Assembly: GCA_905193485.1 (NCBI GenBank)
Contig: CAJJOX010000024.1
Location: forward strand, 1-17,134
Length of the DNA stretch: 17,134 bases
Direction: 5' to 3'
Source: an uncultured Porphyromonadaceae bacterium
Lineage (GTDB): Bacteria > Bacteroidota > Bacteroidia > Bacteroidales > Muribaculaceae
The notes under the pieces were generated by a model, which saw nothing but the letters and a program-made list of their open reading frames with translations, searched no databases and was not told the DNA's origin. Positions 1 through 5,943 of the stretch are shown here, piece by piece (within the stretch, counting starts at the first letter, position 1; every line of letters starts with the position of its first letter). The position numbers and the translations under genes are program-made.

Positions 1-754
1 CGACCTCGGTTCGTCCGCTGACATCACCGCTCACAATACGGCGGTCGACAAACGTCCAGCTTGAGTCCGGCAGCTGTGTTTCTTTAAAACTGCGACGCAC
101 ACCATCTCTCTCATATATAAATTCAAATTCCACCTCCGGTTCATCGGCTTCATCGACAAGGAGTTGAGATCCGACAGGAAATGAGCGGAAATCGACAAGA
201 GGCTGCACGATATATCCCCATAGACCGACCGACACCACAAACACAAAGCACAGAGTGGCGACAACCCATTGTATGTAAGGATTGTAAATGCATGGAACAC
301 GTCTGTTGTAGTATGCAAGAAAAACCAAGGCGGCCGTAAGGAAGATATTTTTAAGGAAAGTGGCACCGTTTGAAATGACCAAAAAGTCACCGAAGCAACC
401 GCAGTCGGCAACCGGATCGGCAATGTAGATGTAAAGCGAAAGAGGCAACATGACGGCCATAATGGACATCAGAAGCCACACGACACTTCGGCGATAACAT
501 CCGAGAGCGAGCATGGCACCGAGCATGAACTCTGCCACAGAAAGACAGATTGCAGCCATGAGATAAAGCGAACGCGGCAACTCATAGCCCCATGCCATGA
601 AATATTCTTCGATCTTAAACGAAAAGCCCCAAAGATCAATGCTTTTGACAAGTCCCGACATAATGAATGTCGCCCCTACCGCAATACGCAACAGCCACAC
701 GAGGCAGCATCGCGTGCGGTCTATCTTCTGTCCCGGGGTAGAATGTTGCATCAT
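1..754 (-). CDS. DoxX/MauE-like membrane protein, 3' end beyond window
   Basis: This frame is open from the ATGATG at 754/751 to the left edge, giving 251 visible residues and no stop, so the gene is partial. The first half is a membrane domain: hydrophobic segments lie near residues 17-35, 62-85, 90-112, 130-150 and 160-185. A DCGCFGD motif (Cys118, Cys120) sits in a loop between helices, as in MauE/DoxX-type proteins linked to thiol redox chemistry. From about residue 186 the chain is hydrophilic, probably periplasmic; relatives often carry a thioredoxin-like domain there, which would lie mostly outside the window. The start overlaps the stop of the upstream DUF1599 gene (ATGA), so the two are likely co-translated. 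In other Bacteroidales I recall this pair sitting next to tpiA, which cannot be checked here. The substrate is unknown. Confidence 0.82.
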   Translation of the reverse strand, partial: MMQHSTPGQKIDRTRCCLVWLLRIAVGATFIMSGLVKSIDLWGFSFKIEEYFMAWGYELPRSLYLMAAICLSVAEFMLGAMLALGCYRRSVVWLLMSIMAVMLPLSLYIYIADPVADCGCFGDFLVISNGATFLKNIFLTAALVFLAYYNRRVPCIYNPYIQWVVATLCFVFVVSVGLWGYIVQPLVDFRSFPVGSQLLVDEADEPEVEFEFIYERDGVRRSFKETQLPDSSWTFVDRRIVSGDVSGRTEV

Positions 755-1287
755 TCCGTAAGTTTAATTATGCCGAACATGGCATAATTGACCATATCCA
801 TATAATTGGAATCTATTCCTTCAGATATGATTGTGGCTCCATCATGATCTTCGATCTGTTTTGTCCGTTGAATCTTGGTAAGGATGAAGTCGGTATATGA
901 ATTGACACGCATCAAACGCCATGCTTCATCATAATCATGATTTTTGGCAATCATAAGCTCGCGGGCTTTCCCGATATAATGGTCATAAAGGGCAAGAGCC
1001 TTCTCATTATCTATATCAACTTCGTCGGCAAATCCCTCCTTAAGCTGGATCACGCCAATAATGCCGTAATTGACTATGGCAATGAATTCCGGCAAAATGC
1101 CTTCGTCAACCATCGCCATCGATTTGGTTTCGAGCGAACGTATACGTTTTGCCTTTATGAAAATCTGATCCGTTATGGAGCACGGACGCATTATGCGCCA
1201 TGAAGCGCCATAGTCCTTGAGTTTTTTAACGAATATGTCACGGCATGATTTCAAAGCCGCATCAAACTGTCTGATTGTATTATCCAT
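751..1287 (-). CDS. DUF1599 (Nmad1-type) protein, tandemly duplicated domain
   Basis: The 178-residue protein contains two copies of one unit. Copy A (about residues 24-82) and copy B (about 115-178) share the pattern DYxxxWRxMR (26-34; 118-127), then a TD.I..K..R stretch, an acidic turn with EGI, and a closing VNYxxxGxIxL. This matches DUF1599, also called nucleotide modification associated domain 1. The family is predicted to be alpha-helical and its reaction is unknown; relatives occur both in phages with modified DNA and as core genes in Bacteroidetes. I chose the ATG at 1287; a TTG two codons upstream is open but gives no better context. The stop overlaps the start of the DoxX-like gene. 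A TAnnTTTG box lies about 33 bases upstream of the start. Confidence 0.85.
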   Translation of the reverse strand: MDNTIRQFDAALKSCRDIFVKKLKDYGASWRIMRPCSITDQIFIKAKRIRSLETKSMAMVDEGILPEFIAIVNYGIIGVIQLKEGFADEVDIDNEKALALYDHYIGKARELMIAKNHDYDEAWRLMRVNSYTDFILTKIQRTKQIEDHDGATIISEGIDSNYMDMVNYAMFGIIKLTE

Positions 1288-1320
1288 TTGCAAGAGATGA
1301 GTTATAACTTCTTACACCCA

Positions 1321-1352
1321 CAAAATTACGGATTAATTTTCATATATCCACA
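1321..1352 (-). promoter_or_regulatory. Candidate Bacteroidetes promoter of the DUF1599 gene
   Basis: On the minus strand a TAATTTTG box (1321-1328) fits the Bacteroidetes -7 element TAnnTTTG. A TGTG (1349-1352), three of four bases of the -33 TTTG, lies 20 bases upstream. The predicted leader to the ATG at 1287 is about 25-30 bases. This rests on pattern matching only. Confidence 0.45.
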
Positions 1353-1462
1353 CTTTATGACAAAGCGACGATCACCCGAACGTCTGATGGCGGTGGGCGA
1401 CCGTTGCAATAAATTTAGAAATCGTTTATGATTCCGTTTCTCCCAGAGTCATGGACGAGCAG

Positions 1463-1642
1463 TTAGCGCTGACGGTTTGTCCGTGAAACATAACCGACGA
1501 AAACGAGGATAAATGCAACAAGGGAGAGTCCCGCTCCGATAGAGGGCAAGACAACATTATTGCCTGTCACGAACAGTGTTGCTACGAGAAATCCGACAGC
1601 AAGGAAAGCAAAAATAAAAGCTAAAACGATTAAGAATTTCAT
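1463..1642 (-). CDS. Small 59-aa two-helix membrane protein
   Basis: An ATG at 1642 opens a 60-codon frame ending in TAA at 1463-1465. The product starts MKFLIVLAFIFAF, forms one hydrophobic helix at about residues 2-26, has a short polar turn (TGNN, 27-30), a second helix at about 31-52, and ends in a basic tail (SRTNRQR). This is an inner-membrane hairpin with a positive C-terminus. I recognise no family. It stands alone on the minus strand, downstream of the terminator that follows the TPR gene and about 175 bases upstream of the DUF1599 gene. Frame integrity and a clean two-helix pattern support a real gene; the short length and the lack of a strong promoter match keep the confidence moderate. 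Confidence 0.6.
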   Translation of the reverse strand: MKFLIVLAFIFAFLAVGFLVATLFVTGNNVVLPSIGAGLSLVAFILVFVGYVSRTNRQR

Positions 1643-1760
1643 AATGGTAAAGTATTAATGTTGTCTGATTATATTGCTGATTTTATGATGATAACATCTC
1701 TTAAGCAATTTTGGTTGCGATATTTAACAACTTTAACACTACCGGATTGTAAGATTTGAT

Positions 1761-1804
1761 AAAGAAAAATGCCGTGCCTTAAATCCGAGGGATAAAGACA
1801 CGGC
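1761..1804 (-). terminator. Rho-independent terminator after the TPR gene
   Basis: On the minus strand GCCGTGTCTT pairs with AAGGCACGGC (one G:U pair) around a loop of about 14 bases, arms at 1795-1804 and 1771-1780, followed at once by ATTTTTCTTT. It lies about 80 bases past the stop of the TPR gene and would end the gyrA-TPR transcript. Confidence 0.75.
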
Positions 1805-1882
1805 ATATAATCAGTTATATCCGTTAATCGGCGCGAACTGGCTTAAATCAAAGCTTCACGATGTGCAAACGGATCATTTAAA

Positions 1883-3109
1883 TCACTGGAGAGATTCCCA
1901 ATATTTGGTCTGGTCCTCATAACCCTGTCCAAGACCGTAATAGAGTCGATAGAGGATACTCGGGATCTGACCCATATTGTCTTCGTCAAGATTATATGCT
2001 TTTTCAAAAAGTTCGGCAGCCTGAAGGAGCAGCTCCTTAACTTCTGCTATATTTTTACCTTCGGCATCGTCCAACGACATCTGGCTGGCGCGGTTGTTAA
2101 GAACACGGGCTTTGTCAAAATAGGCTTTTGCGTTTTTACCGTCAAGTTCGATTGCCTTCGACAGATCGTTGAGAGCTTTCTCATAATCGTTATTCTGATC
2201 GTCGATTACGCCCATAACGCCATAAAGCTGGCTGAGCATAGCGTTATCGGATGGATCAGTATCGTTGATTGCCTTGCTGACCAGATCAAATGCCTCATCA
2301 TAGTTGTTTGATTCGAGCTTATGATTAATGAGCTGACCGATAAAAATGATATCCTGTGTGCCGTAGAGATCATAGCCCTTCTGAGCGAGATCATACATAG
2401 TGGCGAGGTCATTGGCACGACGGGCGGCTTCCACAGCGTAACGATACAGGTCAAGTTCTTTATATCCGCGGTTAATGGCGGCAACGAATTTGTTAAGAGC
2501 CGTCTGTCCGTCGTTTTCGCTGAGCTTGGCAATGCCTTGGAAATATTCAACCTGACCGACGATTGAATCATTCTCTGCAACTGGAGCGGATTTACCCAGC
2601 ATAGGATTGTTCGGCATGTTCACGAAAAGTTCCCATGCATCATATGCGCCATCATAATCCTGAGCTTGAAGTAGGAAAATGCCGGCATTGCGAAGCTGTG
2701 GATACATCCCGGCAAGCTCCTTGATCATGTCTTTGCTTTTTTTAGGTTTGATTTTCCCTTTTGCATCAGGAAGACTATCAAGCGGAAGCGCTTTGAGATA
2801 AGCGTTATAGGCATCGACAAGAGCCTGACCTGTCTGTTTCTTTCCGGCCGCATCGAGCTGGTTGCCGGTGGATTCCTGAATAAATCCTTTTTCATAAATG
2901 CCCATAGCCGCTTTACCGGCAAGATACCACGGCATCATTGTATTGGCCGTTTCGGGGTTGGTCAGAGCAGGCTGGATTTCATTAAATGCCTTGACATAAT
3001 CGGGGTTGCTGCCTTTAAGCATATGCTCGACATTCTTCACCACATCGGTCTGGGCAAAAGTGGCGACCGAAGTAAGAAGACCGATTCCTAACAGGCTGAT
3101 CTTTTTCAT
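1883..3109 (-). CDS. Secreted TPR-repeat protein
   Basis: The protein is 408 residues from the ATG at 3109; an ATG two codons upstream (3115) is also open, but the later one gives the classic MKK signal start. Residues 1-20 form a signal peptide ending ATFAQ, so the protein is exported, probably to the periplasm. The rest is helical and rich in TPR-like units. The clearest are near residues 250-345, where NYDEAFDLVSKAI and DYEKALNDLSKAIELD show the usual small-residue and hydrophobic spacing, and the C-terminal AAELFEKAYNLDEDN. No catalytic motif is visible; a scaffold role is inferred from the fold. It starts about 43 bases after gyrA with no terminator between, so it is probably expressed from the gyrA transcript. 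The link to gyrase function, if any, is unknown. Confidence 0.85.
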   Translation of the reverse strand: MKKISLLGIGLLTSVATFAQTDVVKNVEHMLKGSNPDYVKAFNEIQPALTNPETANTMMPWYLAGKAAMGIYEKGFIQESTGNQLDAAGKKQTGQALVDAYNAYLKALPLDSLPDAKGKIKPKKSKDMIKELAGMYPQLRNAGIFLLQAQDYDGAYDAWELFVNMPNNPMLGKSAPVAENDSIVGQVEYFQGIAKLSENDGQTALNKFVAAINRGYKELDLYRYAVEAARRANDLATMYDLAQKGYDLYGTQDIIFIGQLINHKLESNNYDEAFDLVSKAINDTDPSDNAMLSQLYGVMGVIDDQNNDYEKALNDLSKAIELDGKNAKAYFDKARVLNNRASQMSLDDAEGKNIAEVKELLLQAAELFEKAYNLDEDNMGQIPSILYRLYYGLGQGYEDQTKYWESLQ

Positions 3110-3152
3110 AATCATTGTAATTTAGGTTATTAAGGTAAGTTGATTTTATTTC

Positions 3153-5693
3153 TTAAGATTGGGATCCGATATCTGTTCCATTATCCGGATCTGTGTCGAC
3201 TACCGGAATGTCCGTCATTTCTCCGTCGGCGATTTCATTATCTGCGTCATTGTCTGAATCGACACAGCACACAGATGCGATAACATCGTTGCGTTTCTCA
3301 AGGTTGATTACGCGCACCCCTTGAGTAGCTCGTCCTTGAACACGGATATCGGCAACTTTCATTCGCAGGGTTATGCCGCTTTTGTTTATAATCACAAGGT
3401 CGTTATCATTATTCACGCTTTTGATAGCCACCAGACGTCCGGTCTTATCGGTTATATTCATTGTTTTCACACCTTTGCCACCACGATTTGTAATGCGGTA
3501 GTCGTCGATGTCGGAGCGCTTTCCGTAACCGTTTTCAGAGATGACCATCACATTATTGTCAGATTCAGGCTCCATGCAGATCATGCCCACAACCGCATCA
3601 TCACCATCGTCAAGGGTCATTCCGCGGACTCCGGTAGACATACGACCCATTTCACGCACTTTGCTTTCATGGAACCGGATGGCGCGTCCGTTGCGATTGG
3701 CCATGATAATCTCCGAATTGCCGTCGGTGAGTTCGACAGAAATCAGTTTATCGTCGTCACGTATAATGATGGCGTTTACGCCGTTGGCGCGCGGACGGGA
3801 ATATGCTTCAAGTTTCGTCTTCTTGATCACACCGTTTTTGGTGCAGAAAACGAGATTGTGATTGTTGACAAAATCAGGGTCATCAAGTTGTTTCACGCAA
3901 ATAACCGCATTGACCGCATCATCCGGATCGATGTTAAGCAGGTTCTGGATCGCACGTCCTTTAGAGTTTTTGGCTCCTTCAGGCAGCTCGTAGACCTTCA
4001 GCCAATAGCACCGGCCTTTTTCCGTGAAGAAGAGCATGTAGTTGTGCATCGATGCCGGATAAATATATTCGATAAAGTCCTCATCGCGTGTGTCGGATCC
4101 TTTGGCGCCAACTCCGCCACGGTTTTGGGTGCGGAAGTCGGAGAGCGGGGTACGCTTAATGTAACCGAGATGAGAAATGGTGATGATCATATCGTCATCG
4201 GCATAAAAATCCTCGGCATTGAAATCGCCAGCGGTGTAGTCAATGGCGGTACGGCGTTCGTCACCGTATTTATCCCGGATCTCAATGAGCTCGTCCTTGA
4301 TAAGATTCCAGCACACATGATCATTGGCAAGGATTTCCTCCAGACGGGCTATTTCAGCCATCACAGCCTCATAGTCGGCATGAAGCTGATCCTGAGCGAG
4401 TCCGGTGAGCTGTTTGAGGCGCATCTCGACAATCGATGCAGTCTGTCGGTCAGTCAGGCCGAAACGTTCGGAAAGACGCTGCCGGGCCTCGTCGGTCGAA
4501 GCTGACGAACGAATTATATGAATCACTTCATCGATATTTTGTGAAGCGATGATAAGTCCTTCAAGAATATGAGCACGGTCACGTGCCTTGCGCAACTCAA
4601 AGTTGGTGCGGCGTATCACTACATCGTGACGGTGGTCGATAAACGCCTCAAGCATCTGCTTGAGATTAAGCGTGCGTGGGCGGCCATGCACGAGCGCGAC
4701 GTTGTTTACACTGAACGACGACTGCATCTGCGTCATCTTATACAGCTTGTTGAGCACCACATTGGCGTTGGCGTCGGATTTCAGCTTGATCACGATGCGC
4801 ATACCCTTATAATCGCTCTCATCATTGATATCGGCGATCCCGTCGAGCTTCTTTTCAGTGACGAGATCGGCTATATAAGAAATGAGAAGCGCCTTATTGA
4901 CATTGTATGGTATCTCGGTGACAATTATGTTTTCATGATTGGCCTCTGTGACAATCTCGGCCTTGGCGCGGATGATGATCCGGCCGCGTCCTGTTTCAAA
5001 TGCGTCACGCACTCCATTATAGCCATAAATGATGCCTCCGGTGGGAAAGTCGGGGGCTTTGATGTAATGCATCAGACCGTCCACTGTGAGGTCACGGTTG
5101 TCAATCAAAGCGATACAGGCATTGATCGATTCGACGAGATTATGAGGCGGGATATTGGTGGCCATGCCGACAGCGATGCCGGAAGCACCGTTTACCAACA
5201 GGTTGGGAAAGCGAGTGGGAAGCACGACGGGCTCCTGACGGGAGTTGTCGTAATTAGGCTGAAAATCGACAGTTTCGCTCTCGATATCACTGAGCATTTC
5301 TTCGCCGAGTTTCTGAAGGCGAACTTCGGTGTAACGCATAGCGGCAGCGCCGTCACCGTCGACAGATCCGAAATTACCGTGGCCATCGACGAGAGTATAG
5401 CGCATGGCCCAGTCCTGGGCAAGACGCACCACGGTACCATATATAGAGGAGTCGCCGTGGGGGTGATATTTACCCATGACTTCACCGACGCAGTTGGCCG
5501 ATTTCTTATGCGGATGATCCGAAGTGTTACCCATTTCGTTCATACCAAAAAGCACACGACGGTGCACAGGCTTCAATCCGTCACGGACATCGGGAAGCGC
5601 ACGCGACACAATCACCGACATGGAGTAGTCGATGTAGGCCGACTTCATTTCGTTTTCAATGTTGATCTTTAATATTCGATCTTCTTCCAACAT
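3153..5693 (-). CDS. gyrA: DNA gyrase subunit A
   Basis: GyrA is the breakage-reunion subunit that, with GyrB, introduces negative supercoils into DNA in the cytoplasm. The 846-residue length is normal. The N-terminal part shows [15 protein letters not shown] (32-46) and the catalytic tyrosine in AAMRYTE (Tyr121). The quinolone-resistance region reads GDSSIYGT (80-87), with Ser82 and Gly86 where E. coli has Ser83 and Asp87. The C-terminal beta-pinwheel (about 495-810) supports GyrA over ParC. It carries a degenerate GyrA box QNRGGVG (523-529) in the first blade and NRGGKG (736-741) in a later blade. The tail from about 811 is acidic, rich in Asp and Asn. The start at 5693 fits the family's usual MLEEDRI opening. 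gyrA is divergent from clpC and leads into the TPR gene. Confidence 0.97.
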   Translation of the reverse strand: MLEEDRILKINIENEMKSAYIDYSMSVIVSRALPDVRDGLKPVHRRVLFGMNEMGNTSDHPHKKSANCVGEVMGKYHPHGDSSIYGTVVRLAQDWAMRYTLVDGHGNFGSVDGDGAAAMRYTEVRLQKLGEEMLSDIESETVDFQPNYDNSRQEPVVLPTRFPNLLVNGASGIAVGMATNIPPHNLVESINACIALIDNRDLTVDGLMHYIKAPDFPTGGIIYGYNGVRDAFETGRGRIIIRAKAEIVTEANHENIIVTEIPYNVNKALLISYIADLVTEKKLDGIADINDESDYKGMRIVIKLKSDANANVVLNKLYKMTQMQSSFSVNNVALVHGRPRTLNLKQMLEAFIDHRHDVVIRRTNFELRKARDRAHILEGLIIASQNIDEVIHIIRSSASTDEARQRLSERFGLTDRQTASIVEMRLKQLTGLAQDQLHADYEAVMAEIARLEEILANDHVCWNLIKDELIEIRDKYGDERRTAIDYTAGDFNAEDFYADDDMIITISHLGYIKRTPLSDFRTQNRGGVGAKGSDTRDEDFIEYIYPASMHNYMLFFTEKGRCYWLKVYELPEGAKNSKGRAIQNLLNIDPDDAVNAVICVKQLDDPDFVNNHNLVFCTKNGVIKKTKLEAYSRPRANGVNAIIIRDDDKLISVELTDGNSEIIMANRNGRAIRFHESKVREMGRMSTGVRGMTLDDGDDAVVGMICMEPESDNNVMVISENGYGKRSDIDDYRITNRGGKGVKTMNITDKTGRLVAIKSVNNDNDLVIINKSGITLRMKVADIRVQGRATQGVRVINLEKRNDVIASVCCVDSDNDADNEIADGEMTDIPVVDTDPDNGTDIGSQS

Positions 5694-5747
5694 GACAATA
5701 AAAATTATCTCTTAAAATTGGTTATCTCTCTTATTTTTTATCGTTCA

Positions 5748-5755
5748 CAAAGTTA
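5748..5755 (-). promoter_or_regulatory. Candidate gyrA promoter, proximal -7 box
   Basis: TAACTTTG on the minus strand matches TAnnTTTG. It lies 55 bases upstream of the gyrA ATG. No good TTTG is seen at -33, so the call rests on the -7 box alone. Confidence 0.4.
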
Positions 5756-5769
5756 GCAGACGAAGCGTC

Positions 5770-5832
5770 GCATTTTTCGCGAATCAGTTACAAAGATAGC
5801 GTTTTTTCGCCAATAAATCCGTGTTTTTCGGC
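5770..5832. repeat. Three imperfect TTTTTCG direct repeats
   Basis: The cores TTTTTCGC (5773-5780), TTTTTCGC (5803-5810) and TTTTTCGG (5824-5831) share flanks such as GC/GT before and AAT or CAA after. Their spacing is 30 and 21 bp, close to three and two DNA turns. They lie between the gyrA -7 boxes and the clpC sigma-54 site, so they could be an activator-binding array. That role is inferred from position and spacing. Confidence 0.4.
5791..5798 (-). promoter_or_regulatory. Candidate gyrA promoter, distal -7 box
   Basis: TATCTTTG on the minus strand is a second match to TAnnTTTG, 43 bases further from gyrA than the first. A -33 element is not convincing. Two tandem starts for gyrA are possible. 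Confidence 0.4.
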
Positions 5833-5887
5833 TCAAGATTCACGTTTTTTAATTTTTAAGTTTTTAAAAAGTTTATTTGGAATGTTT

Positions 5888-5903
5888 TGGCACAATTATT
5901 GCT
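5888..5903 (+). promoter_or_regulatory. Sigma-54 (-24/-12) promoter of clpC
   Basis: The site reads TGGCAC, then AATTA, then TTGCT. This matches the sigma-54 consensus TGGCAC-N5-TTGCW at every defined base, with GG (5889-5890) and GC (5901-5902) exactly 10 bases apart. Transcription would start near 5914 and give a leader of about 30 bases to the clpC ATG. Sigma-54 promoters need an ATP-dependent activator, so clpC is predicted to be induced by a signal. I found no second match in the other gene-upstream regions of the window. Confidence 0.7.
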
Positions 5904-5943
5904 AATTTTACATCATAAAAGATTGAAATCATAAAACTGACAC

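Noticed and set aside
3321..5672. Two long plus-strand frames (394 and 367 codons) opposite gyrA
   Set aside because: They mirror gyrA codon by codon, have no recognisable protein features and no promoter; they are a by-product of gyrA codon usage.
3153..5693. ParC (topoisomerase IV) identity for the gyrase-like gene
   Set aside because: It has a complete C-terminal pinwheel with GyrA-box-like motifs and the usual GyrA length; ParC of this group has a shorter or divergent C-terminus.
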